A stretch of DNA of 64,000 bases from Carettochelys insculpta (Eukaryota; Chordata; Testudines; Carettochelyidae): NCBI RefSeq assembly GCF_033958435.1, contig NC_134137.1:67326001-67390000 (forward strand). The letters run 5' to 3'. Positions 9,969-21,300 of the stretch are shown here, piece after piece. How positions within the stretch are numbered: position 1 is the stretch's first letter; each line of letters opens with the position of its first letter. The position numbers and the translations under genes were made by a program. The notes below the pieces were generated by a model. It was not told the DNA's origin, ran no database searches, and saw only the letters and a list, made by a program, of their open reading frames with translations.

Positions 9969-12950
9969 ATAAGAACATAAGAACACAAGAACATAAGAAT
10001 GGCCATACTGGGTCAGACCAAAGGTCCATCGAGCCCAGCATCCCATCTGCCGACGGTGGCCAATGCTAGGTGCCCCAGAGAAGGAGAACAGAAGACAATG
10101 ATCAAGTGATTTATCTCCTGCCATCCATCTCCTGCCCTTGTTATGAAGGCTAGGGCACCATACTTTATCCCTGGCTAATAGCCATTTATGGACCTAACCT
10201 GCAAAAATTTATCAAGCTCTTTTTTAAACCCTAATAGAGTCCTGGCCTTCACAGCCTCCTCGGGCAAGGAGTTCCACAGGTTGACTGTGCGCTGTGTGAA
10301 GAAAAATTTCATTTTATTAGTTTTGAACCTACTACCCATCAATTTCATTTGGTGTCCCCTACTTCTTGTATTATGGGAAAAGGTAAATAATTTTTCTATA
10401 TTCACTTTCTCCACACCATTCATGACTTTATATACCTCTATCATATCGCCCCTCAATCGCCTCTTTTCCAAACTGAAAAGTCCCAGTCTCTCTAGCCTCT
10501 CCCCATATGGGACCCTTTCCAAGCCCCTAATCATCTTAGTCGCCCTTTTCTGAACCTTTTCTAATGCCAATATATCTTTTTTGAGGTGAGGAGACCACAT
10601 CTGCACACAGTACTCGAGATGTGGGCGTACCATAGTTTTATATAGGGGAAGTATGATATCTTTTGTCTTATTATCGATCCCTTTTTTAATAATTCCTAAC
10701 ATCCTATTTGCCTTACTAACTGCCGCTGCACACTGCGTGGATGTCTTCAGAGAACTATCCACTATAACTCCAAGATCCCTTTCCTGATCTGTCGTAGCTA
10801 AATTTGACCCCATCATGTAGTACGTGTAATTTGGGTTATTTTTTCTAACATGCATTACCTTACACTTACCCACATTAAATTTCATTTGCCATTTTGCTGC
10901 CCAATCACTCAGTTTGCTGAGATCTTTTTGTAGTTCTTCACAATCTGTTTTGGTTTTGACTGTCCTGAACAACTTGGTGTCATCTGCAAACTTTGCCACC
11001 TCACTGCTTACCTCATTTTCTAGATCATTGATGAACAAGTTGAACAGGATCGGTCCCAGGACTGACCCCTGGGGAACACCACTAGTTACCCTCCTCCATT
11101 GTGAAAATTTACCATTTATTCCCACCCTTTGTTTTCTGTCTTTTAACCAATTCCCGATCCATGAAAGGACCTTTCCTCCTATCCCATGACCACCTAATTT
11201 ACATAAAAGCCTTTGGTGTGGGACCGTGTCAAAGGCTTTCTGGAAATCTAGCTATATTATGTCCACTGGGTGCCCCTTGTCCACATGTTTATTAACCCCT
11301 TCAAAGAATTCTAACAGATTAGTTAGACACGACTTCCCTCTGCAGAAACCATGCTGACTTTTGCCCAACAATTCGTGCTCTTCTATGTGCCTTGCAATTT
11401 TACTCTTTACTAGTGTTTCTACTAATTTGCCTGGTACTGATGTTAAACTTATCGGTCTATAATTGCCAGGATCTCCTCTAGAGCCTTTTTTAAATATTAA
11501 TGTTATATTGGCCGTCTTCCAGTCATTTGGTACCAAAGTGGATTTAAAGGATAGGTTACAAACCACTGTTAATAACTCCGCAATTTCACATTTGAGTTCT
11601 TTCAGAACCCTTGGGTGAATGCCATCTGGTCCTGGAGACTTGTTACTATTCAGCTTATCAATTAATTCCAAAACCTCCTCTAATGTCACTTCAATCTGAG
11701 TGAGTTCCTCAGATTTGTCACCTAAAAAGGCTGGCTCAGATTTAGGAACCTCTGTAACATCCTCAGCCGTGAAGACTGAAGCAAAGAAATCATTTAATCG
11801 CTCCGCAATGGCACTGTCTTCCTTGATCGCTCCTTTTATATCTTTATCATCCAAGGGCCCCACTGCTTTTTTAGCTGGCTTCCTGCTTCTAATGTATTTA
11901 AAAAACATTTTACTATCGTTTTTTGAATTTTTGGCTAGCTGTTCCTCAAAATCTTTTTTGGCTTTTCTTACTACATTATGACACTTAATTTGGGAGTGTT
12001 TATGTTCCTTTCTATTTTCCTCACTAGGATTTGACTTCCACTTTTTAAAAGCTGCCCTTTTCTCTCTCACTGCCTTTTTAACATGGCTGTTTAGCCATGG
12101 TGGTTCTTTGTTAGGTCTCTTACTGTGTTTTTTTATTTGGGGCATACATTTAAGTTGGGCCTCTAGTATGGTGTCTTTAAACAGTTTCCATGCAGCTTCC
12201 AGGGATTTTAGTTTAATTACTCTACCTTTTAGTTTCTGTTTAACTAGCTTCCTCATTTTAGTGTAATTCCCCTTTTTGAAATTAAATGCCAGAGTGTTTG
12301 ACCGCTGCGGTGTTCTTCCCAACACAGGAATATTAAAAGTTATTATATTGTGGTCACTATTTCCAAGCAGTCCAGTAACAGTTACCTCTTGGACCAGATC
12401 CTGCGTTCCAGTCAAGACTAGATCGAGAATCGACTCTCCCCTTGTGGGTTCCTGTACTAGCTGCTCCAAGAAGCAGTCATTTAAGGCATCAAGAAATTTA
12501 ATCTCTGAATCCTGTCCTGAGGTGACATGCACCCAATCAATATGGGGATAATTGAAATCTCCTATTATTACTGTGTTTTTTATTTTGATAGCCTCTCTAA
12601 TCTCCCATATCATTTCAGCATCACTATCACTGTCCTGGTTAGGTGGTCGGTAATATATTCCTAATGCCACATTCATATTAGAGGAATGAATTGTTATCCA
12701 TAATGATTCTATGGAACATTTTGATTCCTTTATGATTTTTACTTCATTTGATTCTATATTATCCTTCACATATAGTACCACTCCGCCACCCGCACGACCT
12801 GTTCTGTATTTCCGATATAATTTATATCCCGGTATGATAGTGTCCCACTGATTGTCCTCATTCCACCATGTTTCTGAGATGCCTATTATGTCAACTTCCT
12901 CCTTTGATATGAGGTACTCCAGTTCACCCATCTTATTAGACAGACTCCTA
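9969..12950 (-). mobile_element. Younger 5'-truncated CR1 LINE nested in the older CR1
   Basis: The 3' end lies at 9969 in a short AAGAACATA-type repeat (minus strand TTCTTATG), the usual CR1 terminus. The element runs through a 3' UTR, ORF2 and stops within the start of the endonuclease domain near 12950, so ORF1 is absent. The flanks match the older CR1 on both sides: CTGCAAACTTAATAAG on the left and GCATACTTTCTATG on the right, which read together as unbroken CR1. A TAAG stretch is found at both junctions and may be a short target duplication. Confidence 0.9.
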
Positions 12951-12955
12951 AGCAT
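10175..12955 (-). pseudogene. CR1 ORF2 (endonuclease-reverse transcriptase), one nonsense codon
   Basis: About 926 codons in one frame, interrupted only by TAG at 11252-11254. Endonuclease motifs are GISETWWNE, GDFNYPHIDW and SDHNIITF. RT motifs are [34 protein letters not shown] and the catalytic FADDTKLF. The C-terminal part ends [11 protein letters not shown]. The upstream and downstream parts are in the same frame (11254 and 11125 differ by a multiple of three), and the stop sits where [12 protein letters not shown] sequence follows, so a glutamine codon has probably become TAG. ORF2 nicks target DNA and primes reverse transcription there. The amino end is truncated at the 5' boundary of the insert. 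This is the best-preserved LINE in the window. Confidence 0.92.
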
Positions 12956-15375
12956 ACTTTCTATGTCAATATCTAAATTGTTGATGAAGATAGTGAACAG
13001 AACCGGTCCCAGTGCAGACCCCTGCAGAACCCCACCTGTTATACCTTTCCAGCAGGTTCAAGAACCATTAATAACCACTCTGTGAGTACAGTTATCCAGC
13101 CAGTTTTGCACTCACCTTATAGTAGCCCCATCTAAGTTGTATTTGCCTAGTTTATTAATAAGAATATCATTCAAGACTGTAGCAAATGCCTTACTAAACT
13201 CTAGGTATACCACATCTACCACTTCTCCCTTATCTACAAGGCTTGTTATCCTATCAAAGAAAGCTAACAAATTGGTTTGACATGATTTGTTCTTTGCAAA
13301 TCCATGCTGGCTCTTCCCAATAAGCTTACCACCTTCCAAGTGTTTGCAGATGATTTCCTTAATTACTTGTTCCATCTCTTTCCTGGCACAGAAGTTAAAC
13401 TGACCGGTCTGTAGTTTCCTGCCTTGTTCTTATTTCCCTTTTTATAGATGGGCACTATATTTGCCTTTTTCCCATCTTCTGGAATCTCTCCCGTCTCCCA
13501 TGATTTTCCAAAGATGATAGCTAATGGCTCAGATACCTCCTCCATCAGCTGTTTGAGTATTCTAGGATGCATTTCATCAGACTCTGGTGATCTGAAGACA
13601 TCTAACTTTCCTAAGTGATTTTTATCTTGTTCTTTTATCTTCTAAACCTACCCCTTTCCCACTAGCATTCTCTATATTCGACATTCCTTCTTCAGACTTC
13701 TCAGTGAAGACCGAAACAAAGAAGTCATTAAGCATCTCTGCCATTTCCAAGTGTCCTGTTACTATTTCTCCCTCCTCACGAAGCAATGGGCCTGGCCTAT
13801 CCTTGGTCTTCCTCTTGCTTTTAATGTATTTATAAATGTCGTCTTGTTTTCCTTTATGCCCATAGCTAATTTGAGCTCATTTTGTGCCTTTGTCTTTCTA
13901 ATCTTGCCCCTGCATTCCTGGGTTGTTTGCCTATATTCATCCTCTGTAATTTGTCCTAGTTTCCATTTGTTATGATTCCATTTTTATTTTGAGATCACGC
14001 AAGATCTCCTGGTCAAGCCAAGGTGGTCTTTTGCCATATTTTCTATCTTTCCTATGCATTGGAATAGCTTGCTTTTGGGCCCTTAGTAACGTCCCTTTGA
14101 AAAACTGCCAACTCTCCTCAGTTGTTTTTCCCCTCAGTCTTGCTTCCTATGGGACCTTACCTACCAGCTCTCTGAGTTTGCCAAAATCCACCTTCCTAAA
14201 ATCCATTGTCTCTATCTTGCTGTTCTCTCTTACACCCTTCCTTAAAATTGTGAACTCTATGATTTCATGATCACTTTCACCCAAGCTGCCTTCCACTTTC
14301 AGATTCTCAACCAGTTCCTCCCTATTTGTTAAAATCAAATCTAGGACAGCTTCCCCCCGCCCCCCCCCGTAGGTCTTTCAACCTTCTGAAATAAAAATTT
14401 GTCTCCAACGCAGTCCAAGAACTTATTGGATAGTCTGTGTGTTGCTTTGTTAGTTTCCCAACATATATCTGGGCCCTGGATGATTTTGTTAGTTGTTTAA
14501 AAAAGTCTCATCTACCACTTCCACCTGGGTAGGTGGCCTATAGTAGACTCCTAGCAGGACATCACCCTTGTTTTTTAGCCCTTATAGCTTAATCCAGAGG
14601 CTCTCTACATATCTGTTTCCTATGTCCATCTCCACCTTAGTCCAAGTGTGTACATTTTTATTATATAAGGCAACACCTCCTCCCTTTTCCCCGTCTATCC
14701 TTCCTGAGCAAGCTGTACCCTTCCATACCAACATTCCACTCGTGTATTATCCCACCAAGTTTCTGTGATGCCAACAATGTCACAGTTGTATTTATTTATT
14801 AGCACTTCCAGTTCTTCCTGCTTATTACCCACACTTCTTGCATTTGTATATAGGCATCTAAGATATTGATTTGATCTTGCCTCCTAGTTTTGCCCTGACC
14901 CTCCTTTTTCTCTGCCATTATAGCCCATGCTCCCTCCCATTTCTGATCCATTTCCCAGATCTCCATCTTCTCTACTTACCTGTGGGTTTTGCTCCCCGGT
15001 CCCTGTTGAACCTAGTTTAAAGCCCTCCTCACTAGGTTAGCCAGTCTGTGTCCAAATAGGGTCTTCCCTGTCCTCAAAAGGTGAACACCATCTCTGCCTA
15101 GCAGTCCTTCCTGGAATAGCATCCCATGGGCGAGGAAGCCAAAGCCCTCCTGGTGACACCATTTACACAGCCAGGCATTCATTCTAGGATGCACCTGTCT
15201 CTTCCTTCGCCCCTACCTTTGACAGGAAGGATTGAAGAGAATACCACCTGCACCCCAAACTCCTTCACCTGTACTCCCAGAGCCCTGTGGTCACTCTTGA
15301 TCTGCTAAGTGTCACACCTCGCAGTATCGTTAGTGCCCACATGGATGAGTATCATGGGGCAGTAGTCAGAGGGCC
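12951..15375 (-). repeat. Old CR1 LINE, 5' part (ORF1 end, endonuclease, RT remnants)
   Basis: Continuous CR1 with decayed frames. RT fragments are at 13112-13375 (NKSCQTNLLAFFDRI) and 13363-13572 (GNYRPVSLTSVPGK). An endonuclease-side fragment is at 14147-14338 ([12 protein letters not shown]). The ORF1 esterase region is at 15012-15375. Together with 9373-9968 and 3232-3525 this makes one CR1 of about 3.3 kb, split by two later insertions. Frameshifts throughout show it is much older than the copy at 9969-12950. Confidence 0.88.
15012..15375 (-). pseudogene. CR1 ORF1 esterase (SGNH hydrolase) remnant
   Basis: On the minus strand at about 15365-15310 the translation reads PMILIHVGTNDTARC, the GxND block of an SGNH hydrolase, followed by a stop. 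At 15194-15012 it reads NAWLCKWCHQEGFGF, then LLGRDGVHLLRTGK, the block with the catalytic Asp and His (DGVH). Both blocks are in the order found in the ORF1 esterase domain of CR1-group LINEs. The intervening stop and the loss of the 5' part make it a pseudogene. Confidence 0.75.
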
Positions 15376-15884
15376 AGAAAGCAAAAGTTTGTACAACTAA
15401 GAGAATCCTAGTATAAAACCAGAATGCCAGTTAAAAGGGATATTTTGCTGTTCATTGGTGATAATGACTCACCATGCACTATGTTTCCAGTCACAGTGTA
15501 AAATGATGGTTTTGCAGTGTGTTAAATAGACTCCCACAGGCTCTCTTGCATCTAATTTTAGGAAAGACATTGAGGTGTGGTATGGATGCCTAAAGGACAG
15601 TCCACTGGGAAATACCCTGGATACTTAGCAATAGATCACCTTTTGTAAATAAATATTGGAAGTATTTTGGGCATTCCCCAATGTCCCAGCAAACAATCCC
15701 ACTGAGAGAGATAGCATCCCATAAAACACAAGTGAAGGTGGGTCACTCATTTGTGACATCAATGACCATTTAGTGTATGAAATTATTTGAGTGAAAAGTG
15801 CTGGTTTATTAATTATTAGAATAAGACATGCAAAGTTGGATACATACCAAATTCTTATACGTGTAAACTCAGCGTGTTCCCAAA
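15376..15884. other. No recognised feature
   Basis: About 500 bases of AT-rich sequence between two CR1 copies. I see no frame, terminal repeat or RNA gene in it. Confidence 0.5.
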
Positions 15885-17155
15885 ATCATAGAATCCTACA
15901 AATGGAAGACACCTTACCTTGAGAGGTCAGAAATTCTGGGCTCCTGTACCCATCACAAAACTAAGTATTCGACCATCCCTGACAGGTTTTGTCTAACTTG
16001 CTCTTAGAAACTACCAGTGGAGGAGATCCCCTTCCTGGCTAATTTATTCCAGTGCTCAACCACCCTGTCAGCTAGGATTTTTTTTTTCCTAATGTCCAGC
16101 CTAAACCTCCCTTGCTGCCAGTGAAGCCCATTGTTTCTTGTCCTATCCTCAGAGGTTAAGAACAATTCTTCTCCCTCGTCCTTGTAACAACCTTCTATGT
16201 ACTTGAAAATTATGTCCCCTCTCAATCTTCTCTTTTACAGACGAAACAAACGCAGTTTTTTTCAATCTTGCCTCATAGGTCATGTTTTCTAGACCTTTAA
16301 TCAATTTCGTTGCTCTCCTTTGGAGTTTCCCCAATCGTTCCACATCTTTTCTGAAATGTGGCTCCAATAACCAGATACAACACTCCAACCAAGGCCTAAT
16401 GATCACAGAGAAGAGCAGAAGACTTATTTCTCATGTCTTGCTTATGATGCTCCTGCTAATACTTCCAGAATAATGTTCACTTATTTTGAACAGTTGACTC
16501 ATACTTAGTTTGTGGTCTACTCTGATCGCCAGATGTCTTTCCACAGTACTCCTTCCTAGGCAGCCAGTTTCCATTTTGTGCACTTCGCATTTGTCCTTGT
16601 TGAGTTTCTTCCTATTTACCTCAGACCATTTCTGCAGTTTGTCCAGATAACTTTCAATTATAATCTATCATCCAAAGCACTTGCGACATCTTGCACAAAC
16701 TTTATAAGCATATTCCTATCATGAACGAGAAGATCATGCGAGACTGTATTAAATGCTTTACTAAAATCTAGGTATAACCACATCAGCCACTTCTCCCTTA
16801 TCCAAAAGGGATTGTTATCCCATCAAAGAAAGCTGTCAGGTTGGTTTGACATGCTTTGATCTTGACATGTCCATGCTGTTATTTATCACCTTATCATCTT
16901 CTAGATATTTTCAAGCTGTTTCCTTAACTATTTATTCCATTATCTTTCAGACTCCAGAAGCTCAGATGGCTGGTCTGTAATTCATTAGGTTGTCTTTATT
17001 CCTGTATGCCATGACTTCTCAAACATAATCACTACTGACTCAGTCAGCTCCTTAAATTGTCCAGAATGGATTCCATCAGGCCCGGTGATTTAAAGACACC
17101 TAATTTGTCTAAGTAATTTTAACTTGTTCTTTTTGTATTTCAGCCTCTGATCCTA
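15885..17155 (-). repeat. Degraded CR1 LINE copy (3' tail, RT C-terminal part)
   Basis: CR1 3' sequence starts near CATAGAATCCTACAAATGG. ORF2 remnants follow in broken frames, such as WLECCIWLLEPHFRKDV and LQRRATKLIKGLENMTYEA at 16149-16406. The copy is interrupted at about 17155 by GC-rich sequence and resumes at about 17896. Confidence 0.8.
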
Positions 17156-17895
17156 CCCCCCCATGGGCTGCCCCTACCCTCTCCACATTCTGCCTTCACC
17201 CTGACTGCTGGCCTGCTCCCTGATCAGCCTGACCAGGGATTACCAGAGCAAGGGGTTGGCAGGCATTGGGAGCCGCAGATTGCCTCCCCGTGGCCTACCT
17301 TGGCCCTCTGCATTCACCGTGCAGCACTCTGCCACATCCTCCAGGCCTGCTGAGCCCCATAAGGTGGCTGGAGGCCTCCCAACCATCCACTGAGAACTGG
17401 GGCTCAGCAGGCCAAGAGGTGACAGTGGAGAGCTGTGCAGTGAGTGAGTGGGAGCAGAGAGGGTGGGGAAGCAATCCCCTGCAGTTGCGGCCCTGCCGCT
17501 CCCTCAGGTAATCCTCCTGGACCAAAAACGGGGGGTTGGAGGGGAATCTTTGAGATGAAATGGGGTGAGGACCAAATGGGGGTGGAGTTTGGACACTGAG
17601 TTCAGGCCTGGCAGGGGGATGTTGGGGCCTTGTGGGGGGAAAATCCAGTCTGAGCAGGGGATAGGTGGTGGGGGGTCCTTGGTCCAAGCCGGGGGATGGA
17701 GGGCTGTTCAGGCCTAGCTGAGGTGGGGGCAGGGAGCCAAACGCGGGGTTGTTGGAGAGGGAGTTGGGGGGCACAGCCAGGTGGAGCAGGGGGTGGGGAG
17801 GGGCCAAGACCAGCTGGAGAGCTAAGGGTGGGGGGGAAGGGGGGGGAGTGGGGATGGAGGTTCATATTTACAGAAAAAAACCCACAACCCAGAAA
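17156..17895. other. GC-rich insert within the CR1 copy, identity unknown
   Basis: About 740 bases, strongly G-rich on the plus strand, with repeated GGGG-containing units (for example between 17520 and 17860). It separates two parts of what looks like one CR1: the left side ends near GCCTCTGATCCTACCCC, the right side resumes near ACTGTCATTCAATATG. Long open frames on both strands (up to 170 codons) follow from the composition and show no domain. No terminal repeats were found by eye. Confidence 0.5.
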
Positions 17896-18095
17896 TTCCT
17901 GAGTGCAGGCCTGCATTTTTACTGTCATTCAATATGTTAGGCATCCAATCACCAGCAATCTTACTGGTGAAAACCAAAACAAAGAAGTCATTAAGCAGCT
18001 CTGCCATTTCCATATTGTCTCTTATTTTTCCTTCCTCAGTGATTAACATTCCCATCCTATCCTCACTTCTAGAGTGTTGTCTTGTTACTCTTTGG
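17896..18095 (-). repeat. Degraded CR1 LINE, continuation
   Basis: The sequence around GAAAACCAAAACAAAGAAGTC and AAGCAGCTCTGCCATTTCC matches the CR1 region seen at 13700-13750 in the older copy, in the same orientation. It is the continuation of the copy broken at 17155. Confidence 0.75.
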
Positions 18096-18097
18096 CC

Positions 18098-18335
18098 GTT
18101 TGTCTACACTAGCCAAAAACTTCGAAATGGCCATGCAAATGGCCATTTCAAAGTTTACTAAAGAAGCACTGAAATACATATTCAGCGCCTCATTAGCATG
18201 TGGGCAGCCGCAGCACTTCGAAATTGACACGGCTCGCCGCCGCGTGGCTCATCCAGATGGGGCTCCTTTTTGAAAGGACGCCGGCTACTTCGAAGTCCCC
18301 TTATTCCCATCTGCTCATAGGAATAAGGGGAAGTA
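18098..18335. mobile_element. Fragment of a TTCGA-rich non-autonomous DNA transposon
   Basis: It contains TTTGTCTACACTAGCC near one side and repeated ACTTCGAAAT and TACTTCGAAG palindromes, the same style as the complete element at 21301-22011. The second terminal repeat is not evident, so it is probably a truncated copy of a related family. Confidence 0.5.
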
Positions 18336-19600
18336 CATGAAAAGAATTATCACTGAAAGTCCTCAGAGAAATCCAGTAGGATTCTTCCTTAAAAATAGTT
18401 AACTGTAAGGATTTAGATAGGAAATATTTGTTTTTTATGATACAGAAAAATCAGGTCTTTGATTTGTATCATGATCTGGGGTCTGTGTTTTAGAATCCAA
18501 GCAAAAAACATAGTATGTGCAAAATATTCTAAACTTCTGAGTATGCCTTGAAAGAGGAATTAGGCAAAATTCCAGCTTTTATAGTACCATTTTTAGCTCA
18601 TAATTTTGATTAATTACATTTGATTAACTGCTACTCTCAAATATAGCTTGAAATTGCCAACAACAAGCTTGAAGTTTAACTAGGATAAAACCACCCACAT
18701 GACTCCAGAAAAAATGGAAAATCCTGCCCAATAAAAACTGACTCATCATTACATATGTTAAATGATTAATCCCTTGTCCCCACTGTTGATATGAAAACAG
18801 GATGTCCCCCAAACCTGCACATGGTGCATTTCTAGTTATTTAATTCTTGATTTGTTAGGCAAAACACACATACTGCCTCAACTATTACATATTAATTTAG
18901 CACACTGGCATATACAAAGAAACTGCAACTGTTTGCTAATTTATAAACAGCTGACAACAACAATGTATATTTCAGCTAGAGAAAGAATTCTGACACTCAA
19001 CATCTGGATGAATTTTGGTCAGCCAAAGCAAGATGCTGAATCCAGAGTTCAAGTCTGTCATTTAATGTTGGTGCAGGAACGGCTCAGTGCAATGTGAATA
19101 AAATCACTCAGATTAAAAGGTGTCCATGAAACAGTCTCCTCTAGAAACAAAGCATCTGTTTAACTGGTGTAATCTATGCCATGCTAACCATTCCATCAGG
19201 TAGACGCCATAAAACATTGTTGTGGTTGTATGACCTTGAGTCAGTGCGCAACTAGCTGCCTTTCCATCTAACCATTGACCAGCACAACTATGGTTTATAA
19301 GCCATGGTGGACATTGGACTGTGGGCAGCCCACCGGCATTAAACAAACCACAATCAACAGAGTGGCTCTGGTGTTTAACAAACAACATTTCTGTGGCTTT
19401 CCTGAGTGACAATATTTGTTATTCACATGATTGTTTTACCTCAAGTGTTTACTCGCTTTCACAAAAAAAAAAAAAAAAAAAAAAAAAGTGTATTGTGATA
19501 CCTCCCCAAGGTCCTGTCAAGAACCTCAGAACCATTTTGCTATGCATCACAAGAACAGGCATAAGGAGAGAGGCACCTGAGGAGGTGGCCTTCATTTGTT
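18336..19600. other. No recognised gene; contains a poly-A run
   Basis: Ordinary AT-rich sequence. A run of 25 adenines lies at 19463-19487. No frame shows a domain, and no terminal repeat is seen beside the poly-A run. Confidence 0.5.
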
Positions 19601-19604
19601 TCCA

Positions 19605-19700
19605 TGGCTTTCAAAGTCAGAAAAGATCATTACATCATCTAGTCTGACCTTCCGCTTAACTCAAGATGGAATTTCATCCAGTTACTCCTGTATTTCTATG
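19605..19700 (-). repeat. Short CR1 3' fragment
   Basis: GAAAAGATCATTACATCATC followed by TAGTCTGACCT is typical of the 3' UTR of one CR1 subfamily. It is too short and diverged for certainty. Confidence 0.45.
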
Positions 19701-20217
19701 TCGTAAGTCAAGTTGTATTTGACATCTTGAATGTTTACTGTCTGGCCATCTATAAACTCTGTTTCCTAATCACCAGGGACCACCACAGAGGGAGAGAACC
19801 AACAAAGAGGTCACATTCCCTAGCAGGCAGTGGGAAATGTCTCCAACACAACAGAGGTGATCCATGCCGTACCAAGTCGATACCAGGTTCAAGGCATGGC
19901 AAGGCAGAGCCCTGGGAGAAGACTCCCTCTTGCCCTTTGCTCAGAGCAAGGCCATGACATAGCCCAACATGATATGGTCCCTAGAAATGTTGCATGTGAA
20001 TCCCTAATGGGTAATTACAATTAACAAATGTAAAACAATACATTAAGTCATTTGATGTAGCTTTTGACACTAAAAATGTGGTGTGGTGTGATCTCTGCTT
20101 TGTTAGTATGAAAGTATGTCTGTTTGACTGATTAACTCCCCCTAGTCCTATGCAGCAAGGGGAAACCAGCAGCATACAACCCAGACCATTACATTTGATG
20201 CCTGTACACATGCATAT

Positions 20218-20350
20218 TTCATAGAACTGGAAGGGACCTTGAGAGGTCCTCGAGTCCAGTCCCCTGCCCTCACAGCAGGACCAAGAGTCCTCCCCGACAG
20301 ATTTTTTATTTTAATCTATTTGCACCAACCCCTAAATTGCCTCCTCAGTG
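20218..20350 (-). repeat. CR1 3' end fragment
   Basis: TTTCATAGAACTGGAAGGG, then CTTGAGAGGTCCTCGAGTCC and CCTGCCCTCACAGCAGGACC closely follow the CR1 3' end seen at 3240-3330. Confidence 0.8.
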
Positions 20351-20646
20351 TACCAGCATGATACATGAATATGGACACACTCCACCCCAGCCATCTGCCT
20401 CTGCCTACCATTTCCATGTTTGTGGGGGCACAGGGGTGTAACGCTGACCACACTTTTTCTCTGCACCTTTCATTAATAGTAGTAGTGTGCCCTTACATAG
20501 TTTTGAGAACCTCAGATGTATCTATAGCACCGTCATGGCCAAGATGGAGTCCAATTTTGGGGGGCAGCTCTGGCCAAGAAAAGGAATGATGCAGGGGAAC
20601 AGCTTTCCACTCCCACAATACCTGCGTGTAGGGTGTGAGAAGACAT

Positions 20647-21073
20647 TGTAATGGTTGAGAGTGCAGTCCGACCCCTCTGTGAATCCTCAGGAGAATCTAA
20701 ACAGACCAGTCTGTGCAAGGTGAAAAGCTGCAAAATAACTAACCCTGCCATGGGAACTATTGCAGAACAAGGCGCACTTGCCAAGACTTCAAGGCTACCC
20801 TGGCAGCAGGCCACAAGAGATAGTGATAGGAATGCATAGGCAATTTTAGGCAATCTTATGTTAATGAGTTGAGCTTTATCAGCTAGTGTTAGAAGGCCTG
20901 TTACAGAGCCTCTCCCCGAGCAAAGCTCCGACACGTCAGGTTTTCCCCCACTGGTGACTGCAGCGTCTCTGGGGCTCCCATCGTGGGTGTCACACGCTTT
21001 CAATAAACCAAATATAGCACTCGCCTTCTGGGTGCAGACTCGTTTCTGGGAAACCCGAGCCTGGTTGGCTACA
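20647..21073 (+). repeat. Probable solo LTR of an endogenous retroelement
   Basis: The segment begins TGTAATGG and ends GGCTACA, so it has inverted TGTA...TACA ends. It carries AATAAA at 21002-21007 about 70 bases before the end, where a polyadenylation signal is expected in an LTR. A T/G-rich stretch (CTTCTGGGTGCAGACTCG) follows. No clear target duplication flanks it and no internal coding region adjoins it, so a solo LTR is inferred. The plus orientation is from the AATAAA. Confidence 0.5.
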
Positions 21074-21126
21074 CTGTGCCACCCTGATTTAAACACAAAC
21101 ACACACACAACAACAAATATAGGAAA

Positions 21127-21300
21127 GGGAAAGAGGACGTTACTTACCAGCAACCGGACTTCCTTTGAGATGAGAGGTCTCTATTTGTATTCCAAAACAA
21201 GTGTGCACATTCTGAAGTTCTGCTGCCTCCTTCTGCACCAGAATTCTTGGTATTATGGTTACCAGGTATGTGTGGTCAAGATGTGCAAAGTGCCTCATCA
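21127..21300. repeat. Possible DIRS-like terminal fragment
   Basis: CGTTACTTACCAGCAACCGG, then TTGAGATGAGAGGTCTC and GTGTGCACATTC resemble in order the terminal repeat of the DIRS element at 3528 (GGTTACTCACC, CGAGATGTGTCC). Similarity is weak and the partner end was not found. The TIR element at 21301 sits directly at its right edge. Confidence 0.3.

Noticed and set aside
17295..17928. Pro-rich minus-strand frame of 170 codons
   Set aside because: It is a product of the G-rich plus strand; composition alone gives the proline runs, and it crosses into CR1 sequence.
20533..21153. Minus-strand 206-codon frame
   Set aside because: It spans the probable LTR antisense to its AATAAA and shows no domain.
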